A stretch of 64,000 bases of DNA, from positions 124,001 to 188,000 of the forward strand of contig NZ_BJYT01000009.1 of the NCBI RefSeq assembly GCF_007991655.1, read 5' to 3'. Below are positions 1 to 9,779 of this stretch, piece after piece. Each line of letters starts with the position of its first letter. Within the stretch, counting starts at the first letter, position 1. Made by a program: the position numbers and the translations under genes. The stretch is from Segetibacter aerophilus. GTDB lineage: Bacteria; Bacteroidota; Bacteroidia; Chitinophagales; Chitinophagaceae. The notes under the pieces are model-generated. The model was not told the origin of the DNA, did not search any database, and was given only the letters and a program-made list of their open reading frames with translations.

Positions 1-493
1 TTCCACCGAAAGCATCATCGCCGCCGTTACCGGCCACCATCCCGCCTTTCTGGTTTTTATCCCCCATCCTAAAACGCATATAGCGAACGATGATATTATT
101 ACCGGAAAGTGTAACGGGATAGTCTGCCAAACAAATTCCATCCCCCGGCGCAGACTGCCCGGCTATAGTAAGGTCAGAAGTGAACGCCAGTTTACTCTCG
201 AGGTGAATGGTGCCGGAAACTGTAAAGACAACTATGCGTGGCCCTTTCACCCGAATTGCTTCTCGTAAACTACCCGGTCCATTATCGTTGAGGTTGCTTA
301 CGATAAGTACCTTACCGTGGCGGCCACCGGTAGTATATTTCCCAAAGCCTTCTGCTCCGGGAAAGGCAATATTGCTATCACTTGTAGCAACACTACCGGT
401 TATACTTTTTGCTGCAGAAATTGCCGGAGTACAACCAGGTAATGTTGTTATATAGAAAATAGATGTAGCTAGTAATAGCAGTTTTTCAATCAT
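1..493 (-). CDS. Pectate lyase-like lipoprotein (partial, 3' end outside window)
   Basis: The minus-strand frame opens with ATG at 493 and stays open to the window edge, giving about 164 residues. The N-terminus is a lipoprotein signal with the lipobox LPGC (Cys21), so the enzyme is probably tethered to the outer membrane. The mature part begins with AFPGAEGFGKYTTGGR, followed by NDNGPGSLREAI and TIAGQSAPGDGI. These are hallmark blocks of bacteroidete pectate lyases (PL1-like right-handed beta helix) that cleave polygalacturonate. The catalytic region lies outside the window. It starts 25 bp after the SusD stop, so it is the third visible gene of the susCD operon. This context supports pectin as the target. 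The lyase type is inferred from N-terminal motifs only. Confidence 0.85.
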   Translation of the reverse strand, partial: MIEKLLLLATSIFYITTLPGCTPAISAAKSITGSVATSDSNIAFPGAEGFGKYTTGGRHGKVLIVSNLNDNGPGSLREAIRVKGPRIVVFTVSGTIHLESKLAFTSDLTIAGQSAPGDGICLADYPVTLSGNNIIVRYMRFRMGDKNQKGGMVAGNGGDDAFGG

Positions 494-518
494 TAATTTA
501 AATTTTTAGGAGCAAATA

Positions 519-2375
519 CTAATAACCCGGATTCTGGGTAAGATTAGGATTCGCATCTCTTGCAGCCTGTGGAATGGGCAACAGTTCTGATTTATTTGGT
601 GTAAACCCGGTTGCAAACCTTGCATTTGCCACTGTGTTGATTGCTGCAGTTACCCATACAACACTTGTGGTACCTGAAGGTGTAGCTGTCGGAGCCTTTG
701 TATAGTATGAATTACTCCAAATACTCGCATTGTCTGCAGTAGATGTTCTTTTGTAATACATAGCTGTAGGAAGGTTTGAAATATTAGCAGCATACTGAGG
801 CGGGTTTGCCATATAGCTATAAGAAATGGTTCCCGTGCCGGTTGACATTTTTAGCAAGTTTGCCTTCGTTTCGGTGATTGCAGTAGAAATTAAATTCCAC
901 CTGATAAGATCATATTTTCTCACGCCTTCACCACCTAATTCCAATGATCTTTCTCTCACAAGCGCAGCAAAAAACTGAGCTTTACTTAAACCGGCAGGAA
1001 GATCAACGGTAGCATCGGCCGTAGTTAACGGCTTACCAAAACCACGTCTCCTAACCATATTAATTGCATTGTAGGCAGCAGCAGTTGGGCCGTTCAATTC
1101 GTTCTCCGCTTCGGCAAACATTAATAGCACATCAGAGTAACGAAGAATTTGCCACTTCAAACTAAAATACTGCACCTGGTTGACCGGCTCTATTGCAGGA
1201 TTTGAAATCCAGTCACGACGATATTTACCATCATTCATTGCGGTTATCGCCTGTCCTATTTTTGTTTGTCCATCTGCGGCAACGTTGTAAGGTGCAATGG
1301 TAACATCACGTCTTGTATCAGTGGAGTCAAACAAGTATAAATATGTGGGCAACGGGTTCACGCTGCTATTACCCAGGTTGTTAACTCTAGGACCGTTATA
1401 ATAACCAAGCTTAGTATCCTCAGCACCTCCTTGCCCAATACCGCTTGCCTGGAACATTAATTCTCCATTAGGATCTGCAGAAACACGCGCACCTACCTGG
1501 TCTTTCCATAGTGCACGGAAGCTTGGGTTTAAAGTGTGTTGGCCAGAGGTCATAATATCATTTGCCTCGTCCCTTGCAATCTGGTAAAATTTAAGATAGT
1601 CTGCATTTCGTTGCATACCTCCGGGTTGACGCAATGAGTAGCCACCACGATATAAAGCGATCCTTGCCCTTAAACCTTTTACTGCTCCTTTTGTAATTCT
1701 TTCATTAGGCGCATCTCCAATGGATGCAAGATCGTTGCGCCAGGGAACCAGGTCACTTGCCACCCTTAAATCTTCAATGATTTGCGCATACAGAGTATCC
1801 CTGTTTACTCTTACAGGCAACGGATCTTCAGACGCCTGCTCGTAAGAAGGCAGAAAGTGAATGGGTAAATCGCCCCAGTTACGTATTGCTTCAAAATAAT
1901 ACTGTGCTCTCAGTGTCAGTGCTTCGCCGAGCATTCTTTGAAGTTGCTTTTTTTGTTGCTCGGTTCCACCGGTATACATGGCCATTTTAGGAATCCTATC
2001 TATGCAAGTGTTAGCGTAGGCAATGCCTTGGAATATCTGGTTGAAAGGACCGGATAATTGGGCATTACTTGGAGAAGGCTTAAAGCGAGCTATATCTCTT
2101 CTGTCGTTATCATCGTTACCTGTAGGGCCCTGCATTTCATCGTTATCCAAGGGATAGTAAAGACTCAAACGAATACCATAACCAGCGTCTCCTACCAGTC
2201 GGCTGTACACACCAATGATGGCCTGGTACGTTGTATTGACATCACTAAAAACAGTTTCCGGTCCAACATCCGTTATGGGTTGTTGATCCAGGTATTTTTT
2301 ACAGCTGCCTAAGACCAGTATCAAACAAAAGGAAGCAGTTATTTTATTGAACTTATTTAGATATTTCGATTTCAT
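519..2375 (-). CDS. SusD/RagB family nutrient-binding outer-membrane lipoprotein
   Basis: This 618-residue protein has a lipoprotein signal ending in LGSC (Cys25) followed by KKYLDQQP, the usual start of mature SusD proteins. The TPR-like N-terminal half (ETVFSDVNTTYQAIIGVYSRL) and the C-terminal part with RWEI/LRYSDVLLMFAEAENEL and RRRGFGKP fit the SusD/RagB family. SusD proteins sit on the cell surface as a lid over the SusC barrel and bind glycans. It lies 18 bp downstream of susC in the same operon. Substrate cannot be read from the sequence; the neighbouring lyase and glycosidases point to a pectic polysaccharide. Confidence 0.96.
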   Translation of the reverse strand: MKSKYLNKFNKITASFCLILVLGSCKKYLDQQPITDVGPETVFSDVNTTYQAIIGVYSRLVGDAGYGIRLSLYYPLDNDEMQGPTGNDDNDRRDIARFKPSPSNAQLSGPFNQIFQGIAYANTCIDRIPKMAMYTGGTEQQKKQLQRMLGEALTLRAQYYFEAIRNWGDLPIHFLPSYEQASEDPLPVRVNRDTLYAQIIEDLRVASDLVPWRNDLASIGDAPNERITKGAVKGLRARIALYRGGYSLRQPGGMQRNADYLKFYQIARDEANDIMTSGQHTLNPSFRALWKDQVGARVSADPNGELMFQASGIGQGGAEDTKLGYYNGPRVNNLGNSSVNPLPTYLYLFDSTDTRRDVTIAPYNVAADGQTKIGQAITAMNDGKYRRDWISNPAIEPVNQVQYFSLKWQILRYSDVLLMFAEAENELNGPTAAAYNAINMVRRRGFGKPLTTADATVDLPAGLSKAQFFAALVRERSLELGGEGVRKYDLIRWNLISTAITETKANLLKMSTGTGTISYSYMANPPQYAANISNLPTAMYYKRTSTADNASIWSNSYYTKAPTATPSGTTSVVWVTAAINTVANARFATGFTPNKSELLPIPQAARDANPNLTQNPGY

Positions 2376-2393
2376 ATGAAAGGAAAATTAGAA

Positions 2394-5300
2394 TTAAAAA
2401 GAAGCATTTATGCCAAAGATGAAACTCCTGCTTTTTGGATAAGCAGAGTAATCCAGATTAGGTGTCAGTGGATTGTTGCGTACACTTACTTCGGGATCAA
2501 AACCGGTATAGTTCGTTATTACCGCCAGGTTGTTTGCCGTTAGATAAAACCTTAACCTGCTCATATGTAGCTTGGCAACTTTTGTTGCAGGAAAGCTGTA
2601 ACCAACAGTCAGGTTATTTATACGAAGAAATGATCCGTCTTCGATTGCCCATGAGTGAGGATAAAAAGCACCTGTACCCCGCAAAGGTTGCCAGATCGTA
2701 GCATTGGCGTTTAATGCTGAAAGTTGCTCAGGAGCAATACCGTAAACAATCGGAGCAGCTGATGTACCTCCTACCCATTGTGCAGTCTGCCCGGTTGCCG
2801 TTACTGTTCTCCAGCGGTTTTGCATAATATCGAGCAGGTTTGAGTTGTTGACATATCCATTTGTAAACTCGATCTTGTTAGCATTGTAGACATCGTTGCC
2901 ATAAGAGAAGTTAACAAACAAGCTCATGTCCCACGCCTTATAGCTAAACTGTTGATTTAAACCCCCGGTGAATTTAGGAGTTGGATTCCCGATGATCGTT
3001 CTGTCTCGATCAAGGTCTATTACACCGTCGTTGTTCAGGTCTTTGTATTTGATTGATCCAGGTTGAGTAGGACCTCCAATTACTCCTGAATTATTTACTA
3101 CGCCTGTCTTCAAAGTGTACACACTCGTAGCAGGGTTGTAATTGAAATCGTTTACTGTATAGAAACCGTCTGTTACCAATCCGTACATCGCGCCTACAGG
3201 TTCCCCAATTTTTACAATGTAATCTGTCGGTTGCCCTGAAACTCCCCAGCTAGCAGCGGGATAGAAAAACTCCTGTCCCGGTCCGAGAGCAACGACAGTA
3301 TTTTTATTATGGGCGATATTGAAGTTAGCTGACCAATTCAAACCGTTTGTCTTGCGAAGTATGGTTGCATTCAACTGTACCTCCACACCTTTATTGGAAG
3401 TCTTTCCTATGTTTTGCTGCTGTGTAGTAAAACCATATGTTGGATCGATTTGAACTGCCAGCAATAAATCTTTAGAACTGTTGTTGTAATAATCAACACT
3501 AAGGTCTAACCTGTTTTTAAATAAAGTAAGGTCTACACCATAGTTACGGTTAACGGTAGATTCCCACTTTAGATTCTGATTTACAAGTGAGACGGGATAG
3601 TAACCGTTAACAGCCTGGTTGTTTATGCCATAGAATCTGCTTCCGTTATTAGAAAAGGTAGTGAGGTATAAATAATCCTGGATACGGTTGTTACCGATTG
3701 TACCGAAGCCAAAGCGCAATTTCATTTCGTTGATGAAGTCTACGTTCTCGAGGAACTTCTCCTTTTTAACCCTCCACGCAATTGATCCCGATGGGAAAGA
3801 TCCCCATCTCTGATCAGGGGCGAATTTCGAAGCCGCATCACGTCGAAGGTTGGCCGAGAAAAGGTATTTGTCTTTATAGGAATAACTGGCACGACCAAAG
3901 AAAGACAAACTGGTATACCGTGTTTCGCCGAGTTGCGGGTATCCGGCAAACGGTACTCCAAGACTTGTTTGCTTAAACGCTACATCATACGCAGTAAATA
4001 AAGGGTAATTGCGGAAAAGACTTGATTGAGAAACGTTCCTCAAATCATAAGTTTCTTCCCCAACCAGGAAATCAAAATTGTGATTCTGCTTAAAGCCCTT
4101 TATCGAATACGTTAGGACGTTTGAGTTAGTGTAAATTTTTCTTTCAGTGGTATCTAAACCTGCGATCGGCTTTTTACCACCTTGAATAGTAGAGTAAGAA
4201 CTAACAGTATCAAAATATTGCCTGTCAACTACCTTGTTTCTGTCAAAGCCGAAGGTCGATCTGAAAGTCAGGTTCTTTGCAATATTATAGCTTGCGTTTA
4301 AGGTAACATTATAAGCATCAGTCGTTCTTTTCCTGTATTCTGAATTCGCAAGTAGTATGGGATTAATCAGCACGAGGTTATTACCTGCGTTAGGATCTGC
4401 CAAAGGGTCCTGGTCTTCCAGATCCTGGTTAGCTGATAAGAATGGGCGATATCTTACGGCATTACGCAACCTGCTATAAGCTGATCCAGCCTCTGATGAT
4501 ACGCCTGCACCAAACACATTTTGTAATGTGTACCTGGTGCTAATGCCCGCCGATAAATTTTGAGTGATTTTATAATTCCCTTTAAAATTCAGCAAATGCC
4601 TTTTAAAGCTTGAGTTAAGTACAATCGCCTTATCATCGTTATAGGTGTATCCAAAACTATAAGTAAAAGCCTTCGTACCACCGACTGCAGATAAATTGTG
4701 AGTTTGAGTCATACCCGTTCTTCCGAAAACCTGGTCCTGCCAATCTACGGGCGCAAGGTTTTTATAATTCGTAAGGGTATCCCAGGTAGTACCAAAGTTC
4801 CTGGCAAAACTTGTACTATCGGTGCTGCTACCCCTTGACCTTTCTGATTGATAAAGAACAAATTCGTAAGGATCTAACACGTTTAGTTTCCTGGCAATTT
4901 TCCTTACTCCTACCAGTCCATTATAACTAACAATGGTTCTGCCAACCCTGCCGGATTTTGTTGTAATTACAATAACGCCGTTTGCCCCACGTGCACCATA
5001 GATGGCTGTCGCGGCAGCATCTTTCAACACATCAATAGTTTGAATGTCCTGCGGAGAAATGGTAGCCAAACCATTTTCTACCTGCACTCCATCTATTACA
5101 TATAAAGGATCATTTGCCCCGGGTTGACTACTGATGGACATACCACCACGCACCCTTATTCTTACAGCTGCATCCGGCGAGCCTTCTGAAGTCGTAGCAG
5201 TTACACCGGCCAATCGTCCGTTTAGCGCTTCTGCCGCATTGTTTATAGGAATGTCTTTCAAATCTTTTGCACCCACTGAAGAAACAGATGCCAATAAATC

Positions 5301-5645
5301 TTTTCGTCTTACACTTTGGTAACCTATTACCACAACATCATTCATTGTGGTCGGCTCTTCGGCGAGGGAAATATTTGCAGTTGTGCTACCACTTAACGTC
5401 AACTCTCTTTTTGCAAATCCAACACTTGTAAAAACCAAAGTAGCATTTGCATTAGGAACCGTGATGGTGAAGTGACCTGCCGTATCAGTAATAGAAGAAG
5501 CTTTACCACCCTTTACAGATACTGTTACGCCGGGTACTCCTTCATTACTATTTGCCTTATTAACACGGCCACTGATTCGTTGCTGCGCGAAGGCAAAACC
5601 AGCTAGCAGAATCAAAATAAGTGAGAGACTAAATTTCAGTTTCAT
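2394..5645 (-). CDS. SusC/RagA family TonB-linked outer-membrane receptor
   Basis: At 1083 residues this is a full-length SusC. A signal peptide (ending around FAFAQQ) is followed by a carboxypeptidase-D regulatory-like domain (residues about 22-100). The plug domain carries VVVIGYQSVRRKDLLASVSSV and the signature DVLKDAAATAIYGARGANGVIVI. A 22-strand barrel ends in Phe (FIFGINASF). It imports oligosaccharides across the outer membrane using TonB energy. It has no N-terminal STN domain, so anti-sigma coupling is not expected; the divergent LacI gene is the likelier regulator. The gene is first in the susC-susD-pectate lyase operon. Confidence 0.97.
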   Translation of the reverse strand: MKLKFSLSLILILLAGFAFAQQRISGRVNKANSNEGVPGVTVSVKGGKASSITDTAGHFTITVPNANATLVFTSVGFAKRELTLSGSTTANISLAEEPTTMNDVVVIGYQSVRRKDLLASVSSVGAKDLKDIPINNAAEALNGRLAGVTATTSEGSPDAAVRIRVRGGMSISSQPGANDPLYVIDGVQVENGLATISPQDIQTIDVLKDAAATAIYGARGANGVIVITTKSGRVGRTIVSYNGLVGVRKIARKLNVLDPYEFVLYQSERSRGSSTDSTSFARNFGTTWDTLTNYKNLAPVDWQDQVFGRTGMTQTHNLSAVGGTKAFTYSFGYTYNDDKAIVLNSSFKRHLLNFKGNYKITQNLSAGISTRYTLQNVFGAGVSSEAGSAYSRLRNAVRYRPFLSANQDLEDQDPLADPNAGNNLVLINPILLANSEYRKRTTDAYNVTLNASYNIAKNLTFRSTFGFDRNKVVDRQYFDTVSSYSTIQGGKKPIAGLDTTERKIYTNSNVLTYSIKGFKQNHNFDFLVGEETYDLRNVSQSSLFRNYPLFTAYDVAFKQTSLGVPFAGYPQLGETRYTSLSFFGRASYSYKDKYLFSANLRRDAASKFAPDQRWGSFPSGSIAWRVKKEKFLENVDFINEMKLRFGFGTIGNNRIQDYLYLTTFSNNGSRFYGINNQAVNGYYPVSLVNQNLKWESTVNRNYGVDLTLFKNRLDLSVDYYNNSSKDLLLAVQIDPTYGFTTQQQNIGKTSNKGVEVQLNATILRKTNGLNWSANFNIAHNKNTVVALGPGQEFFYPAASWGVSGQPTDYIVKIGEPVGAMYGLVTDGFYTVNDFNYNPATSVYTLKTGVVNNSGVIGGPTQPGSIKYKDLNNDGVIDLDRDRTIIGNPTPKFTGGLNQQFSYKAWDMSLFVNFSYGNDVYNANKIEFTNGYVNNSNLLDIMQNRWRTVTATGQTAQWVGGTSAAPIVYGIAPEQLSALNANATIWQPLRGTGAFYPHSWAIEDGSFLRINNLTVGYSFPATKVAKLHMSRLRFYLTANNLAVITNYTGFDPEVSVRNNPLTPNLDYSAYPKSRSFIFGINASF

Positions 5646-5954
5646 AAGTTAAGCAATGTTTAGAAAAGAGTAAAAGCTTGTAAGATTTGCTGTTATTTAA
5701 AACACACAAGTAGAATACCTCAAACGAATTTGCAGAAAAAATCAGCAAACAAACTTCACCGTTACTGCAACAATTCTAGAGCAATTTTGCTTAATGAAGT
5801 GTTATAGGATGTTTTAATTTTACGCAATCGTTCCCGACTAAAACACCAAAATTTTCTAATCAAATCCCTTCCGTGCTTTCAATGATTTGCGCCCAATTTA
5901 TCGTTCGGGCTAAAAGAATTAGATTTGGAAGTAAATATCTCTTCTGTTTGATTT
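5646..5954. promoter_or_regulatory. Divergent regulatory region between susC and the LacI-type gene
   Basis: This 309-bp region separates susC (minus) and the regulator gene (plus). For the plus strand, TAGATTTG at 5920-5927 matches the bacteroidete -7 consensus TAnnTTTG and lies about 28 bp before the ATG. No convincing -33 TTTG is spaced correctly. A likely operator for a LacI-type protein is not obvious; the CG-rich stretch around 5823-5840 (ACGCAATCGTTCCCGA) is the best candidate by eye. No small ORF with support was found. Confidence 0.4.
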
Positions 5955-6989
5955 ATGAAGTTTGAAGCTGTAACGATAAAAGATATTGCCAGGGAACTAG
6001 GCATTTCAACATCAACCGTGTCGCGTGCATTAAGAGATAGTTATGAGATAAGCGCTGAAACAAAAAGAATTGTACTTGAATGCGCTGAAAAACTTCACTA
6101 CACACCGAATCCTATTGCATTAAGTTTAAAAGAAAAAAGAAGTCGTTCGATTGCGGTAGTAGTTTGTGAGATAGCAAACAGTTTTTTTTCCCAGGTAATT
6201 AATGGTATCGAGTCTATCGCTTACAATAAAGGTTATAATGTCATTATTTCCCAAAGCCATGAATCGTTCGAAAGGGAAGTAACCGATCTACAATTTCTTG
6301 CTTCCCGCTCTATTGATGGTTTGATTATCTCAGTTTCCTCGGAGACGGAAAACATGGAGCACTTGAAAAAACTTTTTTACAAAGGTTTGCCTATTGTTTT
6401 TTTTGACCGCGTAAGTGAAGAAATGGATACTCATTTGGTAATGGTAGACAACTTTAATAGTGCCTATAAAGCGACTGTTCACCTGATTGAAAACGGTTAT
6501 AAAACAATTGCCTGCCTCACCAATTCCGCCCATCTGTCCATCACTAAAGAACGGATCGCAGGATACAAAAAAGCCATTGAAGACAGCGGTGAATTGGTAA
6601 ACGAAGACCTGATTAAATATTGCAATCACGGCGGAGTACACGCCGACGAAACAGAAAAGGCGATGAATGAACTCATCAACTTAGAAAAACGCCCGGATGC
6701 CATCATAGGTTTAAGTGACAAACTAACAACGGGAGCTTTGCGTTTTCTGCAAAAACAAGGGATCTCAATTCCTAAAGAAATGGGGCTAATTGGTTTTTCG
6801 AATGGAGAATTTACTGAGTTCTTAAATCCATCGCTCAGCATTATAAGGCAACCGGCTTTTAAGATGGGACAAACTGCGATCGAACTATTGTTAGCTGTGA
6901 TTGAAAGCAAAAGACCTGTTCAGGAATTTACCCGGTGTGTGCTCGAAACAGAATTAATAGTAAGAGATTCAACTTCGAGAAATAAGTAA
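5955..6989 (+). CDS. LacI family transcriptional regulator
   Basis: This 344-residue protein has the LacI layout. The N-terminal helix-turn-helix reads TIKDIARELGISTSTVSRAL (residues about 7-26) and is followed by the hinge segment YTPNPIALSLKEKRSRSI. A periplasmic-binding-protein-like sensor domain contains IANSFFSQVINGIE, DGLIIS and ACLTNSAHLSITKERIAGY. Its divergent position next to susC suggests that it controls the glycan-use operon in response to a released sugar. Length is typical (330-350). The effector is unknown; a pectin-derived sugar is an inference from context. Confidence 0.93.
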   Translation: MKFEAVTIKDIARELGISTSTVSRALRDSYEISAETKRIVLECAEKLHYTPNPIALSLKEKRSRSIAVVVCEIANSFFSQVINGIESIAYNKGYNVIISQSHESFEREVTDLQFLASRSIDGLIISVSSETENMEHLKKLFYKGLPIVFFDRVSEEMDTHLVMVDNFNSAYKATVHLIENGYKTIACLTNSAHLSITKERIAGYKKAIEDSGELVNEDLIKYCNHGGVHADETEKAMNELINLEKRPDAIIGLSDKLTTGALRFLQKQGISIPKEMGLIGFSNGEFTEFLNPSLSIIRQPAFKMGQTAIELLLAVIESKRPVQEFTRCVLETELIVRDSTSRNK

Positions 6990-7062
6990 AACTGTGTATA
7001 AAAGATTGAAACCTTTACCTCGGTATTCTTAGTGTTGCCTCCAAAATTTTGACACTTTCCGT

Positions 7063-9393
7063 TTACTCAAGATTTCCATTGAGCACATAGCTTTTCCCTT
7101 TTTCCGTTTTTATGGTGATCGTTTTATTGCCGTAGCGAACGTTAGCAGTATTTCCGTTTTTGGATAAGAGTTTCACCTGCTTCAGCTGCCCGTTTTCCCA
7201 GTCAAGGTCGATATCAAAACCACCTCTCGCAACTATTCCATGGATATAACCTTTTTTCCATGCTTTTGGTAAAGCGGGAAGTAATTGTATTTCACCTGCC
7301 TGGCTTTGCAACAGCATTTCTGTTATACCGGCCGTTGCTCCAAAGTTTCCATCAATTTGAAAAGGTGGATGGTTGTCAAAAAGATTATTCAAAGTAGACT
7401 TTCTTAATAGGGCCAGTACGTTTTCATAGGCAGCCTCTCCATCTTGCAAGCGGGCAAAATAGTTAATGATCCATGCACGACTCCAACCCGTATGACCTCC
7501 CCCATGAGCCAACCTATAATCAATTGTTTTACGTGCAGCCTGCAATAACTCCGGCGTTTGTTGTTTATTGATTTGCCGTCCGGGGTATAATCCAAATAAA
7601 TGGGAAATGTGCCTGTGTCCGGGCTCCGGTTCCTTAAATTCTTCGGTCCATTCCATTATCCGGCCGTCGCTTCCAATTTTTGTCGGCGCCAGGCGTCTTA
7701 GTATGTCTTGCAGTTTTTTTATAAAAGCCCCATCCTTCTTTAAAGCCTGGGCAGCTTCAATCGTATTAGATAATAAGTCACGGATAATCATATGGTCCAT
7801 AGTTGGCCCCATCACCATAGTTGCAGTATCGCCATTTTTAGTAATAAATCTATTTTCAGGCGAAATGGAAGGACCTGATACCAATTGTTTTGTCTGCGGA
7901 TTTTCCACAAGCCACGCTACACAAAATTGTGCGGCCTCCTTCATGATGGGATAAGCAAACTCACCCAGGTATTGTTTGTCTTCCGTGAACAAATAATGCT
8001 CCCAGAAATGTTGGCAGCCCCAGGCAAAAGCTGTCGGCCACATGGCCCACTGTGGCTCTCCATATGGTTCCGTAAAATGCCAGGGATCGGTGGAGAAGTG
8101 CGCAACGGTTCCTTTAATTCCATACATATCCCTGGCTGTCTTTCTTGCGTCGGGCTGCAGCTCTTTTAAAAATTGCAGGAAGGGCATATGCAGTTCACTT
8201 AAGTTGGTGATCTCCGACGGCCAGTAATTCATCTGGATATTAATGTTGATATGGTAATCAGCGCCCCATGGCGGATACAAACCATCGGCCCAAATTCCTT
8301 GTAAGTTAGCCGGCAAACCTCCCGGTCTTGAACTGCTGATGAGCAGATACCTGCCAAACTGGTAGTATAACCGGATCAATCTTGCATCTTCATAACCGTT
8401 TTGCATCGCCAGTATTCTTGCATCGGTTGCGAAATATGAACCGTCACTTTCGCCCAGGTCAAGGTCTACTCTTTTAAAAAATTGTTGGTAGTCCGCTACG
8501 TGATCCTTCCTTACCAAATCGTAACTCTTTTTGGCTGCTGCAGCTAACTGAACACCTGATTGTTTTACCGGATCGCCTCCTCTATAATCCGTAGCTGCCG
8601 TTACTAATAATAAAACGTTGTTTGCTTTTTCTATCTTCAAACTATCTCCGGCCACCGCAACTGTACCGCCTTCATTAATTACTTTCAACCTCGCTACCAT
8701 TTTCACTCCTACCCCATTCCCCACATGTTCACTCATGATTATTTCACCATTCGCAGCCTCGAACTTCGCTTTGTTTCCTGGTCTTCGCAGCTTGGCTCCA
8801 AAAGTTATTGACCCTGGCCTGCTGGCTGATAGCCGGACAAAGATTGCCTGGTCAAGAGCACTTGAAAAAATTTCGCGGGTAAAGGATGTATTGCCCCAGT
8901 TATAAGTAACTCGTGCAACAGCAGAGTCGATATCAAGTTCACGGCGATAGTTAGACACCTCTCCTCTTTGATGCTGGAAATCCAACAACAAATCACCCAG
9001 AGTTTGGTAGCTGCTCTCAACACTTTTATTTCCCATCATTTTCTCCCTTGCCATTTTTTGCGCTTCTGCATATTTACCTGCAAAAAGTAGTTTTCTTATT
9101 TCCGGCAGCGCTGCTTTTGCCCCGGGATTTACAAAATCAACATCTTTACCTGTCCATACACTTTCTTCGTTTAACTGAAGTCGCTCGGCGTTTACTCCTC
9201 CAAAAATCATTGCACCTAGCCGCCCGTTTCCTACCGGTAAAGCTTCGTTCCAGTTCGCTGCAGGGCGCGCAAACCACAGGTTTAAATCTTGCTGCTTTGT
9301 TTGTAACTGCGCTGTCACTGACTTGCTAGTAAGTAGTAAGAATGAAAATAGCAGAACAAATAAAAAAGAGCAGGAATTACGGGCGTTGTTCAT
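7063..9393 (-). CDS. GH95 family glycoside hydrolase (alpha-L-fucosidase or alpha-L-galactosidase)
   Basis: The 776-residue protein has a signal peptide and begins with the GH95 block LWFARPAANWNEALPVGNG and RLGAMIFGGV. The catalytic-domain blocks are present: HININIQMNYWPSE (about 379-392, with the paired Asn residues), EEFKEPEPGHRHISHL (about 586-601, with the acidic residue and HRH) and QIDGNFGATAGITEML (about 679-694, with Asp). In this inverting family members remove terminal alpha-L-fucose or alpha-L-galactose. Full length and all key blocks imply an active enzyme in the periplasm or at the surface. Together with GH127-like and pectate lyase genes it fits removal of side-chain sugars from pectin. 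Which of the two sugars it prefers cannot be decided here. Confidence 0.95.
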   Translation of the reverse strand: MNNARNSCSFLFVLLFSFLLLTSKSVTAQLQTKQQDLNLWFARPAANWNEALPVGNGRLGAMIFGGVNAERLQLNEESVWTGKDVDFVNPGAKAALPEIRKLLFAGKYAEAQKMAREKMMGNKSVESSYQTLGDLLLDFQHQRGEVSNYRRELDIDSAVARVTYNWGNTSFTREIFSSALDQAIFVRLSASRPGSITFGAKLRRPGNKAKFEAANGEIIMSEHVGNGVGVKMVARLKVINEGGTVAVAGDSLKIEKANNVLLLVTAATDYRGGDPVKQSGVQLAAAAKKSYDLVRKDHVADYQQFFKRVDLDLGESDGSYFATDARILAMQNGYEDARLIRLYYQFGRYLLISSSRPGGLPANLQGIWADGLYPPWGADYHININIQMNYWPSEITNLSELHMPFLQFLKELQPDARKTARDMYGIKGTVAHFSTDPWHFTEPYGEPQWAMWPTAFAWGCQHFWEHYLFTEDKQYLGEFAYPIMKEAAQFCVAWLVENPQTKQLVSGPSISPENRFITKNGDTATMVMGPTMDHMIIRDLLSNTIEAAQALKKDGAFIKKLQDILRRLAPTKIGSDGRIMEWTEEFKEPEPGHRHISHLFGLYPGRQINKQQTPELLQAARKTIDYRLAHGGGHTGWSRAWIINYFARLQDGEAAYENVLALLRKSTLNNLFDNHPPFQIDGNFGATAGITEMLLQSQAGEIQLLPALPKAWKKGYIHGIVARGGFDIDLDWENGQLKQVKLLSKNGNTANVRYGNKTITIKTEKGKSYVLNGNLE

Positions 9394-9779
9394 CGTATAA
9401 TTTTATAAAAACCAATAGTAGAATTTATCAGCAATAAGTATTGCACGGTATTATGCACGAAAATAAGCCAATCTCGTTCTGGCCATCATTGCAACTTTTA
9501 CAGCTCTTCCAGCCAACAGAAGTCAAATTTTATCTATTATTGAAAAGTTGTTTAAAAATGTCAAAAGTAATTTTATCGACCGGGCTTCATTGCTACTATT
9601 GCACCTCGTTGCGTCGCACTCTTATACGATTTGATATATATGGAGCGATGGCAAACTGACTAGCCTCAGCAAAAACTTTCATTAGAAGAAAGCTACGCAG
9701 GTGCTGCGTTTCTAAAGGCTACACAAAAAATAAGATCGCTATATTTATTTATAAAATTCACCTACCCCCAACTTGCTAT
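9394..9779. other. Divergent intergenic region between GH95 and GH127-like genes
   Basis: This 386-bp gap contains one copy of the dispersed repeat (9608-9628) and a hairpin at 9682-9715 with outer arms TTAGAA/TTCTAA and inner arms CGCAG/CTGCG. The hairpin is 65 bp before the GH127-like start and could be part of its leader. A plus-strand reading frame across 9441-9659 runs through the repeat and has no family signal, so it is not treated as a gene. Confidence 0.4.
9608..9628 (+). repeat. Dispersed repeat copy (GTTGCGTCGCAC type)
   Basis: GTTGCGTCGCACTCTTATAC, one or two bases from the copies at 17774 and 34990. It lies in the gap between GH95 and GH127-like genes. Confidence 0.8.

Noticed and set aside
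207-455. Plus-strand 82-codon frame at the left edge
   Set aside because: It is antisense to the pectate lyase start, which has a lipobox and family motifs.
9441-9659. Plus-strand 72-codon frame in the GH95/GH127 gap
   Set aside because: It runs through the dispersed repeat and its composition is not protein-like.
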